A DNA stretch of 46,964 nucleotides, from the IMG/VR virus record IMGVR_UViG_3300008258_000032, positions 1 through 46,964 of that record, one strand, 5' to 3'. Positions 39,274-46,964 of this stretch are shown piece after piece (within the stretch, counting starts at the first letter, position 1; each line of letters starts with the position of its first letter). The DNA comes from a virus. The position numbers and the translations under genes were made by a program. Below the pieces are notes generated by a model. That model ran no database searches. It was not told where the DNA came from and saw only the letters and a program-made list of their open reading frames with translations.

Positions 39274-39918
39274 ATGTTAAAGAGAACACCTAAGAAGATT
39301 CCCGTAAAGGGATTACCTGAAGAGAAAGATTTGCAGAAGCCTTGCTCTGAATGTGGTAAGATTAAAGCAATAGCAAACAAGACTAAGAGATTGTGTGCTA
39401 GCTGTGTAGTAAAAGAAAAGAAGGCTAAGCAAAAAGTCCGCAAGGAGATCAAAAGAAAGATCAAACAAGAAACTATCACTCAAACTAAGTTAGACCAAAT
39501 AACTTCCTGGCTAGTAAGAGGAGCACACATTAACAAATGCCATGCTTGTGAGATTACGCTTGACCCTAAAGGACTTCAATGTGCACACTTCGTAGGAAGA
39601 ACCAAAGTATCTACACGATACCATTTGACTAATCTCTTACCTGCTTGTCCTAAATGCAACCTATATACTCCTCACCACGTGTGGAACTTAGGTAAGTCTT
39701 TAAATAGGATATGGGGAGAAGACACTACGGAAGACATGTTGCAACTCTCTAATAAGATTCTTAAGCTAAGCAACCATGATAGAAAACTCATCTACGATGT
39801 ATATAGAACTTGCCTTACAGATATTGAACAAGGCAACTATAGTCAGACTGAGAAGTATCAGAAGCTACGTGAAGCATTACACGATTATAACAAAATAGTA
39901 GGACCATTATTAAAATGA
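39274..39918 (+). CDS. NinG-like recombination protein (HNH fold)
   Basis: 214 aa. Zinc cluster in the N-terminus (PCSECGKIK and LCASCVVKEK, about 23-50), a basic coiled stretch, then CHACEITLDPKGLQCAHFVG (about 90-109) and LLPACPKCNLYTPHHVW (about 122-138), the HNH-like layout of lambda NinG (Rap). NinG resolves or cuts branched DNA in recombination. A NinB-like gene follows at 41915. Overlaps polA by four bases. Confidence 0.75.
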   Translation: MLKRTPKKIPVKGLPEEKDLQKPCSECGKIKAIANKTKRLCASCVVKEKKAKQKVRKEIKRKIKQETITQTKLDQITSWLVRGAHINKCHACEITLDPKGLQCAHFVGRTKVSTRYHLTNLLPACPKCNLYTPHHVWNLGKSLNRIWGEDTTEDMLQLSNKILKLSNHDRKLIYDVYRTCLTDIEQGNYSQTEKYQKLREALHDYNKIVGPLLK

Positions 39919-41003
39919 TTTATCTAGTAACAAAACAAGATATCTCCCTGCCTGATGTAACCCTCTGCTCTGTACAAGATTCCCTAGATTACTTAAATAA
40001 GTTAGACTCTATTGGTGTCGATACCGAGACTAGTGGTTTTGATCCATATACTTGCAAGTTTTATACCTTGCAATTAGGAGACCAAGACGTACAGTATGTT
40101 GTAGATCTATCTACAATAGACATCCAAGAGTACAAGAATTTATTAGAAATTAAGGAACTAATAGGTCATAACTTTAAGTTTGACTTACGATTCTTGTATC
40201 ATCAGAGAATTGTACCCACTAGGGTATACGATACGTTTTTAGGAGAGAAAACATCCCGTTTGGGTATAGAAAGTCATAGATGTTCTTTAGCTGCTTGTGT
40301 AGATCGCCATTGCGGAATAACACTTAGTAAGGAAGAACGAGCAAACATTACAGGTAGACTAACCGAAGGGTTTGTTAAGTATTCTGCTTATGACGTAAAA
40401 TACCTACACGAAATCAAGTCGAAGCAAAACTTTACCCAATTTACAGAAGGTACAGATGTGTCCATTCAATTGGACAATCGCTTTGTTTTAGTACTAGCAT
40501 ATATCGAGTATTGTGGTATGAAGCTAGACGTAGAACAATGGACCAAAAAGATTGAGAAAGTACAAGTACAAGCTGATGAGGCAGTAGAAGCACTTAACAA
40601 GTTTATTCTGGAGAACAAGATGTCCAAATTTATAGACACTCAGTTAGACATGTTCTCTACAGGTAACAAGATTAATGTGAATTGGAACTCACCCTCACAG
40701 GTTGTAGAATTCTTTGAGGCTATAGGTGTAAACACAACTGTAGTCGAGAAAGGAGTTAAGAAACAAACTATAGAAGCAAACCATCTAGGTAAGTTTGCAA
40801 CTAAGTATCCAATTATTAAAACTTATCTTTCATTTAAAGAAGCACAGAAAGACATAGGAACTTATGGTTACAACTGGATAGAACAAATTAATCCAGTAAG
40901 CGGAAGAATCCACACACAGTTTAAGCAGTTGATGAACACAGGACGCTTATCTAGTGGTGGTAAATCTGGTAACGTAAAACATCAAGAAGAAACACAAGGA
41001 TAA
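39915..41003 (+). CDS. polA: DNA polymerase I family, 5' part (truncated by frame change)
   Basis: 362 aa before a premature TAA at 41001-41003. It carries the 3'-5' exonuclease domain: VDTETSGFD (35-43, Asp36 and Glu38), GHNFKFDLRFL (about 76-86) and a YSAYDVKYL (Exo III) motif, then thumb and the start of the palm (KQLMNTGRLSSGGKSGN). The next expected elements (PNLQNIP and the DYS-x-x-E motif A with the first catalytic Asp) are absent; the sequence jumps to fingers coding in another frame at about 40978. As read, it could be an exonuclease without polymerase activity. Confidence 0.85.
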   Translation: MIYLVTKQDISLPDVTLCSVQDSLDYLNKLDSIGVDTETSGFDPYTCKFYTLQLGDQDVQYVVDLSTIDIQEYKNLLEIKELIGHNFKFDLRFLYHQRIVPTRVYDTFLGEKTSRLGIESHRCSLAACVDRHCGITLSKEERANITGRLTEGFVKYSAYDVKYLHEIKSKQNFTQFTEGTDVSIQLDNRFVLVLAYIEYCGMKLDVEQWTKKIEKVQVQADEAVEALNKFILENKMSKFIDTQLDMFSTGNKINVNWNSPSQVVEFFEAIGVNTTVVEKGVKKQTIEANHLGKFATKYPIIKTYLSFKEAQKDIGTYGYNWIEQINPVSGRIHTQFKQLMNTGRLSSGGKSGNVKHQEETQG

Positions 41004-41655
41004 GCGACAATCAGCTAAGGTTGCTGGCTTTGCAATCAACTATGGTGGTAGTGGTATTGGTATAGCAGACCAACTAGGATTAAATGTAGAACAAGGTCAA
41101 AAAATCTATGACGCATACTTTGCAGCTTTCCCTGGACTTAAGGCTTACTTTGATGAAACTAAGAAGTTCGGTATCGAGAATGGTTATGTGTTAATCTCTC
41201 CCGTAACAGGTAAGAGATCCTACGTAGATTATTACGAAGAGTTTGCACAGATTAAGGGCGAACTAACCAAAGAATTCTGGGATAGGTACAAATCTATGAA
41301 GAATAGTGACACTCCTACTGCTAGGCAAATGAAGGAGAAGGTCAGTAGGTTCTTTAGAAAGAGAGGTGACATTGAAAGAATGTCATTAAATTATCCTATC
41401 CAAGGTGAGTCTGCGGAAATTACTAAACTAGCTTGTGTGTATTTCTGGAATAAGTATTTAATACCTAATAATTTATTGTTTAAAGTATTGATAGTCAATA
41501 TAATACACGATGAAATATTAGTAGAAACTCCTCTAGAAATAGCAGAAGAAACAGCAAAACAATTAGAAAAATCAATGGTAGATGCAGGTGCTAAGTTTTG
41601 CAAAAGAGTAAGACTAAAAGCAGATCCTTGTATCGCTCCGTATTGGAAGAAGTGA
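40978..41655 (+). pseudogene. polA: DNA polymerase I family, 3' part (no start codon)
   Basis: An open frame from 40978 with no ATG until 41188. It continues the polymerase: KKKHKDKRQSAKVAGFAINY followed by GGSG (finger motif B), FAAFPGLKAYFDE, GYVLISPVTGKRSYVDYYEE, and NIIHDEILVETP (motif C with the catalytic Asp, near 41505-41540). Starting at 41188 would lose motif B. Together with 39915-41003 it reads as one polymerase missing roughly 80-90 residues and shifted in frame. Either a real deletion or an assembly error. Ends in ATGA with the next gene. Confidence 0.8.
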
Positions 41656-41918
41656 TGAAAGAAGAAGAGATTAAAGAAGTTAGGAGAACATATCTTCTAG
41701 CTAGAGCTGTAAACACACAATACCAATTCATTCGTGAGTTCGTTAATCCTGATTTAAAGAAAGCAATCAATGAAGCAAAAGCAAAGAACGCTTACTTTAT
41801 AAAACTTTTAGACGGTTATTTGGAAAAGAGAAACGTAAGTAATCAGATTGACGAAGACGAAGAGTTGGCATTCTTGTTATTAGAAGAAATAGAAAAAAGA
41901 ACAAACAATAAGTTATGA
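41655..41918 (+). CDS. Hypothetical protein (87 aa)
   Basis: ATG 41655 overlaps the polA stop by one base (TGATG); an in-frame upstream ATG at 41598 would lie deep in polA. Helical: KEEEIKEVRRTYLLARAVNT then INEAKAKNAYFIKLLDGYLE, ending acidic. Overlaps the next gene by four bases. Confidence 0.6.
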   Translation: MKEEEIKEVRRTYLLARAVNTQYQFIREFVNPDLKKAINEAKAKNAYFIKLLDGYLEKRNVSNQIDEDEELAFLLLEEIEKRTNNKL

Positions 41919-42352
41919 TAAATAGAGTTTACATTCCTGCATCTCTATCCCTTAACATAGATGGCACAGTTCATCTTAAGGGAGATAGAGAATTAATGCA
42001 GACTTATTTTAGAGAACTTATGAAACAAGATCCAAAAGTAGATGTAGAGATTTGTATCACACGAATTGACTCAAAGAAAACAAACCCTCAGTTGGCTTAT
42101 TTTTACAGTACCCTAGTACCTATCATCCGAGGAGGATTTGAATCGCTTACAGGGGAAGTATATACCAAAGAAGACGTAGTTGCTTTCCTTAAGGACAAGT
42201 ACTTCTACGAAGAGATTATGTTTCAGGGACAATTCATCAAAACTCCTCTCTCACTTTCTAAGGGAAAGAAGGAAGAAGTTCATAAGTTTATCCAAGATGT
42301 TATTACCTTTGCAAGAGAAATCCTGGGAGTGGAAGTACCAGAACTAAGCTAA
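41915..42352 (+). CDS. NinB-like recombination protein
   Basis: 145 aa. KKTNPQLAYFYSTLVPIIRG (about 54-73), YTKEDVVAFLKDKYFYEE (about 84-101) and TPLSLSKGKKEEVHKFIQDV follow the lambda NinB (Orf) pattern, a ssDNA/SSB-interacting recombination mediator. Together with NinG-like and Sak4-like proteins it completes a recombination set. Fold-level assignment. Confidence 0.55.
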   Translation: MINRVYIPASLSLNIDGTVHLKGDRELMQTYFRELMKQDPKVDVEICITRIDSKKTNPQLAYFYSTLVPIIRGGFESLTGEVYTKEDVVAFLKDKYFYEEIMFQGQFIKTPLSLSKGKKEEVHKFIQDVITFAREILGVEVPELS

Positions 42353-42367
42353 CTTAAAATAAAAATT

Positions 42368-42640
42368 ATGTTATACATTATAGAACCAAGAACAGAAACA
42401 GACAGAGTAGAAGCCGTGGGCTTACCTGGAATTAAACATCACTATGGTGAGAATTCAGTTACTTACATAGACGATCAAGGAGACAAAGGAGAAATTACAA
42501 TCTCTATAGGGTCTATCGTTAATTGTAATGGAACTCCTGGAGTAGTCACAGAAGTTGTTCCTATGAAGTTTGGAAGAGTTATCCTAACAGTTAAGTTAGA
42601 TCATACTCCTAAAACTACTACAGGAGCTTTAATGCGTTGA
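42368..42640 (+). CDS. Hypothetical beta-rich protein (90 aa)
   Basis: MLYIIEPRTETDRVEAVGLP, a middle with SVTYIDDQGDKGEITISIGS and IVNCNGTPGVVTEVVP. SH3/KOW-like alternation suggests a small barrel. Leader AACTTAAAATAAAAATT. Not recognised. Confidence 0.55.
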   Translation: MLYIIEPRTETDRVEAVGLPGIKHHYGENSVTYIDDQGDKGEITISIGSIVNCNGTPGVVTEVVPMKFGRVILTVKLDHTPKTTTGALMR

Positions 42641-42642
42641 GT

Positions 42643-43002
42643 ATGACAGATGATTTCCCTGCTATGGAAGATTATAACGAAGGCAAGCAAGCACTTCGTT
42701 TTAACAAAGGCAAAGCACATTGGTCTCTAGTAGATTTTAAGTCTCTAGAGCCAATGGTAGAAGTCTTAGAGTTTGGAGCGAAGAAGTATGCACCAAACAA
42801 TTGGAAGAAAGGAATGCCAGTAAGCGAAGTAGTTGAAAGCATGCTTAGACATACGTTCAGTTTGTTGTCAGGTGAGTCTCACGATAAGGAGTCTTTGATT
42901 CACCACATAGGACACATACAATGTAACGCTATGTTTATTGCTTACATCCTTAGAGAGAAGCCTGAATTTAATGACTTGACAGATGAAGGTAAAGTTCAGT
43001 AA
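42643..43002 (+). CDS. dATP/dGTP diphosphohydrolase-like protein
   Basis: 119 aa from ATG 42643 (a TTG at 42637 overlaps the previous stop). RFNKGKAHWSLVDFKSLEPM (about 19-38), EVLEFGAKKYAPNNW (about 41-55), then MLRHTFSLLSGESHDKE and IHHIGHIQCNAMFI match the dATP/dGTP diphosphohydrolase N-terminal (MazZ-like, HD-type) family. Relatives remove dATP or dGTP pyrophosphate and in some phages serve 2-aminoadenine genomes, but no PurZ-like gene is in this window. Likely adjusts the dNTP pool. Confidence 0.75.
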   Translation: MTDDFPAMEDYNEGKQALRFNKGKAHWSLVDFKSLEPMVEVLEFGAKKYAPNNWKKGMPVSEVVESMLRHTFSLLSGESHDKESLIHHIGHIQCNAMFIAYILREKPEFNDLTDEGKVQ

Positions 43003-43156
43003 CTTCTTTAGAGGAAAACAAGGACAACGAGATTATCCTTATTGGTTTTTCTACATAATCCCTACACTAACCCTTAGCAGAACACACTCTAGACAAAAGT
43101 TTAGTGTTCACTTAGGGTTTTTGTTTTTTAATTTAACTTTAACAATAGACAAATGA
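42983..43156 (+). CDS. Small basic aromatic protein (57 aa)
   Basis: ATG 42983 overlaps the end of the previous gene by 20 bases and its stop overlaps the next start (ATGA at 43153). Sequence opens MKVKFSNFFRGKQGQRDYPY, then WFFYIIPTLTLSRTHSRQKF and FSVHLGFLFFNLTLTIDK. Alternating aromatic strands, two likely membrane-associated stretches. This type of short protein is common in Bacteroidota phages. Function unknown. Confidence 0.6.
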   Translation: MKVKFSNFFRGKQGQRDYPYWFFYIIPTLTLSRTHSRQKFSVHLGFLFFNLTLTIDK

Positions 43157-44121
43157 TTTTAGATCAAGGATACTTAGATAGTACAGCACAGAGTCAAAGC
43201 AGACTTAAAAAGCTATTACAACACCCAAACCTTTATTATAATTACGACCCTAGCTCCGATACAGATGAGCCAGCAGAAGTAACTCTAATAGGTGATGGAG
43301 TTGATTTAATTTTAACTCAAGGAGAAGAAGTATTCAGATCACAGTTCCACATTAGTAGTGTAGAAAGACCTACAGGACAGATGGGAGATTTTGTATGGAG
43401 TCTGTTCTGTAACCGAGAAGATAGTATGGCTGAGACTATTGCATATGAAGCAGCAAAGTTTAAGCGAGATACTATTGCCAAGGTGAGAGAAAGATTCGAA
43501 ACAGAAGGTAAGACCTACTACGAGGATTTGATTGCAGCAGAAGGCAAGAAAGTAATCTCCTTTGCCCAAGAAGCTTTGATTATTAATATCGCAGAAGGAC
43601 TCAAGATTCATCCCTTTACTTCTAAGTTTGTAAAAGGTAACTCACAGTACAAGGTATTTACCCAACAAGCTTTAAGCTTTGAATACTTAGGAGTGCAATG
43701 TAAGGGTTTGCTAGATTTAGTAGTTGTGGACGTAGTAAACAACATACTTTATCCTATCGACCTGAAGACTACTACTACTTCTTTAAACTTCTGGACAGAT
43801 ACTCTTATTAAATATCGGTATGACTTTCAAGCGGCATTCTATACAGAAGCTTTAAAGCAAACAGATCTTAGTATCTACGGAGAGAATCTAACAATTAGTA
43901 ACTTTAGATTTATTGTAGAAAGCCAAAAGTTTCCAGGTAGCCCTATAATCTATGAGCTGTCAGATGAAGCCCTGACTATAGGTAAGATGGGAGGAGTATT
44001 TCAAGGTAAGAGTTACGAAGGTTTCCACCAAGCCATTGAGAGACTTATGTGGCACTCTGAGAATGATTTGTGGGCATACACTAAAGAAGATTACGAAAAT
44101 GACGGTATCAGAGTTATCTAA
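43153..44121 (+). CDS. PD-(D/E)XK exonuclease (RecB-like)
   Basis: 322 aa. The catalytic core reads GLLDLVVVDVVNNILYPIDL then KTT (Asp188 and Asp203-x-Lys205), with the following YRYDFQAAFYTEAL helix (about 219-232) corresponding to the Q-x-x-x-Y motif of the exonuclease VIII/RecB family. It may process DNA ends for the Sak4-like and NinB/NinG recombination set. Overlaps the next gene by 23 bases. Confidence 0.8.
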   Translation: MILDQGYLDSTAQSQSRLKKLLQHPNLYYNYDPSSDTDEPAEVTLIGDGVDLILTQGEEVFRSQFHISSVERPTGQMGDFVWSLFCNREDSMAETIAYEAAKFKRDTIAKVRERFETEGKTYYEDLIAAEGKKVISFAQEALIINIAEGLKIHPFTSKFVKGNSQYKVFTQQALSFEYLGVQCKGLLDLVVVDVVNNILYPIDLKTTTTSLNFWTDTLIKYRYDFQAAFYTEALKQTDLSIYGENLTISNFRFIVESQKFPGSPIIYELSDEALTIGKMGGVFQGKSYEGFHQAIERLMWHSENDLWAYTKEDYENDGIRVI

Positions 44122-44566
44122 TTATATAGGGGTGAACGAGGACACTAACAATACAACTAAGTTTATGAGTCCCCTGATATTTACTTCAGGGGCCCAAGCT
44201 GCTAGACTGCTGTATAACTTTGGTTTAGTTAATGTTTATCTAGACGATTATGGTTTTAGGGCTAAGCATTCTAACTGTTTGTTCTTTCTATTTGACCCTG
44301 TAGATAGTACTGCCTTCAAAGCTTTTGAAGAAAAGATCACTAGCTTTGAGTCTTTTTATGATTACTATGAAGTAGATGAGAGGATAATGTATGTATTCAA
44401 GCCTAACAAGATCTATCACAGGGACCTAGAGATGTTTAAGCAGAATAGATTTGATGAGTTTTCTGAGGATTACAAAATTCTTTTGCATAAAGACATAAAG
44501 TTTGATGATGTATTTGTGGATATTACAAAAGAAATTTATAGATTTGAAGAAAGTTTAAAACCATAG
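44099..44566 (+). CDS. Hypothetical protein (155 aa)
   Basis: Start ATG 44099 (MTVSELSNYIGVNEDTNNTT) chosen because an earlier in-frame ATG at 44036 would overlap the nuclease much more. PLIFTSGAQAARLLYNFGLV and SNCLFFLFDPVDSTAFKAFE suggest an alpha/beta fold; C-terminal part acidic. Not recognised. Confidence 0.6.
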   Translation: MTVSELSNYIGVNEDTNNTTKFMSPLIFTSGAQAARLLYNFGLVNVYLDDYGFRAKHSNCLFFLFDPVDSTAFKAFEEKITSFESFYDYYEVDERIMYVFKPNKIYHRDLEMFKQNRFDEFSEDYKILLHKDIKFDDVFVDITKEIYRFEESLKP

Positions 44567-44567
44567 T

Positions 44568-45008
44568 ATGCATAAGATACCAATCATTTACAACACAACA
44601 GTAGGAGATAAAGCATTGCTTTACTTAGATTTAACTAAAAGAATTTCTCAAGAGTCCTACTGTGAAAGACTCCAAGTAGGAGCCTTAATTGTTAAGAATG
44701 GTAACATCATCTCCTTTGGTTATAATGGCACACCTTCTGGGTTCCCTAATGTTTGTGAAGCCAACAATGTAACCTTTGAATACGTATTACACGCAGAGTC
44801 TAATGCAATCACTAAAGCATGCAAGAGTCCTATCAGTACAGAGGGAGCCACTATGTACTGTACTCATGCATGCTGTGTGCATTGCGCTAAGTTGATAATT
44901 CAAAGTGGAATCACTACATTTGTATACATCGAAGACTATAGAGACAGATCAGGCTTAGAGCTTTTGATTGCTGCAGGTCTAGATGTAATTAAAGCAGAAC
45001 TAAATTAA
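44568..45008 (+). CDS. dcd-type dCMP deaminase: dCMP deaminase
   Basis: 146 aa. Zinc site HAESNAI (75-81, His75 and catalytic Glu77) and ACCVHCAKLI (101-110, Cys103 and Cys106). The usual PCxxC has Cys in place of Pro. Converts dCMP to dUMP, the substrate of the phage thyA. One base after the previous gene. Confidence 0.9.
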   Translation: MHKIPIIYNTTVGDKALLYLDLTKRISQESYCERLQVGALIVKNGNIISFGYNGTPSGFPNVCEANNVTFEYVLHAESNAITKACKSPISTEGATMYCTHACCVHCAKLIIQSGITTFVYIEDYRDRSGLELLIAAGLDVIKAELN

Positions 45009-45015
45009 AAAAGAT

Positions 45016-45297
45016 ATGAGCATCAAAGTAAAAGGACACAGAGTATTACTTAATCGTCCTGTAAAAGAAGAAAGACTTATCAAGTTGAGTCCAGAGATGG
45101 AGGAGGCAATGGAGTTTGAAGAGTTGAAGAAGTTGAAGAACCTAGAAGTATTTGCCGTTGGAGAAGAAGTTCAAGGTATCAACGTTGGAGACAAAGTCTA
45201 TGTACAGTTAATGTCATTGCAATCTGCAGAACTAGTAGAAGTAGAGGGCAATGAAAAAATCATGGTAAGGTCTAGCGACATCGCTATCATCTGGTAA
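45016..45297 (+). CDS. GroES-like co-chaperonin
   Basis: 93 aa. VKGHRVLLNRPVKEERLIKL at the N-terminus and VFAVGEEVQGINVGDKVYVQ (about residues 45-64), with a strand end (IMVRSSDIAIIW), match the 10-kDa co-chaperonin fold (GroES; phage T4 gp31). The mobile loop region is short and divergent. It could replace host GroES for folding virion proteins. Confidence 0.75.
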   Translation: MSIKVKGHRVLLNRPVKEERLIKLSPEMEEAMEFEELKKLKNLEVFAVGEEVQGINVGDKVYVQLMSLQSAELVEVEGNEKIMVRSSDIAIIW

Positions 45298-45308
45298 TAT
45301 ATACGACT

Positions 45309-45632
45309 ATGTTATTCTACTATACCGAAAAAGAGAAAATCGAGAGTGGTGAAGAGATGGAACTCGTTATTAAAAAGGGTTTCTCTTTTGACCTTAACAA
45401 GGTGTTGATGACCTATCCTACAGAGAATGGATTGGCTATTGTTCTTGAGGGAGCAGCAGACAAACTTAATCCTGTAGACTATCAATACAAGATTGATCCT
45501 GCAACTAAGCAAAAAGTTCCAGTAAAAATCACTAAATTTGAAATCACAAGTGAGCCTATCGTAGTTGAGTTGAAGGTAAAGGAAGAGATTCTTGCTTTCT
45601 TTAGCTTAACAGGTGGACCACAAGCGATCTAA
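45309..45632 (+). CDS. Hypothetical protein (107 aa)
   Basis: Beta-rich: MLFYYTEKEKIESGEEMELV, KKGFSFDLNKVLMTYPTENG, TKFEITSEPIVVELKVKEEI. Codon use suggests high expression. Last gene of the plus-strand block before a bidirectional terminator. Not recognised. Confidence 0.6.
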   Translation: MLFYYTEKEKIESGEEMELVIKKGFSFDLNKVLMTYPTENGLAIVLEGAADKLNPVDYQYKIDPATKQKVPVKITKFEITSEPIVVELKVKEEILAFFSLTGGPQAI

Positions 45633-45682
45633 TAGTTTTAGTTTATTTAGTTTTAGTTTTTAGTTATTTTACCAACCAAATG

Positions 45683-45712
45683 AAAAGGGGCTCTTAATAG
45701 GGCCCCTTTTTA
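45683..45712. terminator. Bidirectional terminator between convergent units
   Basis: AAAAGGGGC pairs with GCCCCTTTT (core 45687-45691, 45702-45706, 10-nt loop) with T-runs readable on both strands (TTTTTATTT on plus, TTTTCA on minus). Confidence 0.85.
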
Positions 45713-45724
45713 TTTAAAGTCTTA

Positions 45725-45955
45725 TTAAAGTCTTATTACTCTCGGATACTCTAGTCCTACTGCAAGTATGACATCTAATCCGTATATACTTTCTATTGTG
45801 ACATCATCTTCGTCTTCTACTCCCATCTCTATAAGCAAGTCTTCGAACTGCTCTTCGGTAAGTAGGACTGCATTAGGTCTCATTGCTTGACCATCCTTCT
45901 CCGAGTCTAGATAGAATTGATTTATTAATTTGTCTATATCTGCTAGGGTAATCAT
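45725..45955 (-). CDS. Small acidic protein (76 aa)
   Basis: MITLADIDKLINQFYLDSEK and LLTEEQFEDLLIEMGVEDED: helical and strongly acidic, with a C-terminal IYGLDVILAVGLEYPRVIRL strand. Lies seven bases downstream of the metallophosphoesterase on the same strand. Such short proteins often belong to virion assembly blocks, but the role is unknown. Confidence 0.55.
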   Translation of the reverse strand: MITLADIDKLINQFYLDSEKDGQAMRPNAVLLTEEQFEDLLIEMGVEDEDDVTIESIYGLDVILAVGLEYPRVIRL

Positions 45956-45962
45956 CTTATTT

Positions 45963-46964
45963 TTATTTAAAGCGAATATAAAACGAATAAATCAAATCCG
46001 TATCTTTTTCTACTAAATCAAAGGAAACTCCTGGATACCCAGGGCCAAAGTTGTTCATAATCCACTTAGAAGAACCATACATAGACAATACATTACGGTA
46101 TCTAAACTTGTATGCTTGTTGCATACTCTCTGTATGTAGGTCTCCTTTTACTATCGAGATATTTTTATTCTCTCCTAAGTTGTGGTGATTGATGTACTTA
46201 TTAAGGAAGTTTTCTGCTTTTTCATTTAAGAAAAGGGGAAGACCGTGCTTAAGATCTTCAGAATCTTTTCCGTGAGTGAAGATAAACGTATGTTTGCCAT
46301 AGTCAAAATGTTCTAAGAACTTCTCCATTATCGTTACTTTGATGAATGGATAAGCTGTATTTAAGTATAAGTTTAATGCTTGATTAGTAATGTAACCGAA
46401 TGAACCTGCATGGTTATCGTTAGTTTGCATTACTGCGTGAAGGTTATTTGCTAAGTTTCTCTCTACTAATGTATCAAAGAATCTCTTATGAGCATAAAGA
46501 TAAGTCATAAAAGCTTCTTTATTATCCATGTTCTGAGGCAATTGGTGACCTCCTCTAGTAGTGTAGCCATTCCAACCATCTAAAGAGTCACCCAAGTCAC
46601 AAATAAACAAGTCTTCTAGTCTTCCATAAGTCTTTACTTGTCTTTCTATTTCCTCTAGAGTTCTATTCATTCGCTCCTCAAAGACATTCTCATTGTATTC
46701 GTTACCAAAAAGAGCAGTAGAGTGTGTAAGTGCACCTACATGTTTGTCACTCATGTATACGAATAAGCCTCTCTTAGTGCTCACAGGAGCTTTCTTAGGC
46801 GTTGGATATACATTGATGTCAGACTCTAAAAAAACTTCTCTTAAAATGCCTTCTATGTCATCATTAAAAGTATCCTCAGGCTTTATATGAGCAAATAAGG
46901 CTGACACTAGCCAGCCTGCACTCTTTTCTTTACTCCAATACTGAACTAATTTCCACTTAGTAGT
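45963..46964 (-). CDS. Metallophosphoesterase (5' end beyond window)
   Basis: 333 aa visible; the frame stays open to the right edge (TTKWKLVQYWSKEKSAGWLV before the first possible GTG at 46907), so the true start is outside. Calcineurin-like motifs: VYMSDKHVGALT (Asp and His metal ligands), CDLGDSLDGW (GD-x-x-D), QTNDNHAGS (N-x-x-H), FTHGKD and KGDLHTES. It probably cleaves a phosphodiester in nucleic acid or a small molecule. Similar enzymes occur in phage genomes near DNA metabolism genes. Confidence 0.8.
   Translation of the reverse strand, partial: TTKWKLVQYWSKEKSAGWLVSALFAHIKPEDTFNDDIEGILREVFLESDINVYPTPKKAPVSTKRGLFVYMSDKHVGALTHSTALFGNEYNENVFEERMNRTLEEIERQVKTYGRLEDLFICDLGDSLDGWNGYTTRGGHQLPQNMDNKEAFMTYLYAHKRFFDTLVERNLANNLHAVMQTNDNHAGSFGYITNQALNLYLNTAYPFIKVTIMEKFLEHFDYGKHTFIFTHGKDSEDLKHGLPLFLNEKAENFLNKYINHHNLGENKNISIVKGDLHTESMQQAYKFRYRNVLSMYGSSKWIMNNFGPGYPGVSFDLVEKDTDLIYSFYIRFK

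Noticed and set aside
39915-41655. DNA polymerase split by an intein or into two working subunits
   Set aside because: No intein sequence is present, the downstream part has no start before motif B, and the motif A segment is simply missing.
1-46964. Stop-codon reassignment (as in some crAss-like phages)
   Set aside because: TAG ends many genes at correct places (for example 10526, 11183, 18881), and long genes have no in-frame TAG.
1-46964. CRISPR arrays, insertion sequences or integrase sites
   Set aside because: No regularly spaced repeats, transposase, reverse transcriptase or integrase was seen in the window.

Overview
The window is part of the genome of a tailed double-stranded DNA phage, most likely one infecting a Bacteroidota host. 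The sequence shows low G+C, very tight packing of small genes with 4-base overlaps, A-rich leaders such as TAAACCTAAA before many start codons in place of Shine-Dalgarno sites, a few TAnnTTTG elements, and the standard code (TAA, TAG and TGA all end genes). The gene set (family A DNA polymerase, DnaB-like helicase, TOPRIM primase, Sak4-like ATPase, ssDNA-binding protein, uracil-DNA glycosylase, thymidylate synthase, PD-(D/E)XK nuclease) resembles that of crAss-like and related Bacteroidota phages. Placement in a named group is inference.

Layout. 1-9865 is on the minus strand and holds virion genes: a giant repeat-rich fibre gene running off the left edge (at least 2011 codons), two smaller fibre proteins, two small proteins and a secreted DNA/RNA endonuclease. 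A divergent region (9866-10042) separates these from a long plus-strand early/middle region. This begins with five very small ORFs and one larger gene, nearly all carrying their own hairpin terminator at the stop codon, and four of the starts are preceded by the same pyrimidine tract. From 11.8 to 17 kb come few proteins and much structured RNA: an iteron-like array, a tRNA-Glu, a closed multi-branched RNA of about 200 nt, three unusual tRNA-like RNAs with large internal insertions, and several further hairpin RNAs ended by a strong terminator.

17-28.5 kb carries small accessory genes (methyltransferase-like, two HTH proteins, membrane-anchored glucosaminidase, SF2 helicase, cyclic-phosphate-type receiver domain, thymidylate synthase, HNH endonuclease, GNAT acetyltransferase). 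28.5-45.6 kb is the replication, recombination and nucleotide block: large zinc-ribbon protein, M20-type peptidase, helicase and possible loader, Sak4-like ATPase with SSB, primase, DnaA domain IV protein, UDG, DUF932, NinG- and NinB-like proteins, polA, dATP/dGTP hydrolase, exonuclease, dCMP deaminase and GroES-like co-chaperonin. The last genes (45725 to the right edge) are on the minus strand: a small acidic protein and a metallophosphoesterase cut by the edge.

Points needing attention: polA lacks its motif A segment and shifts frame at about 40978; the 5' end of the giant fibre gene is out of frame with its likely beginning; and the RNA island is the best candidate for something undescribed.
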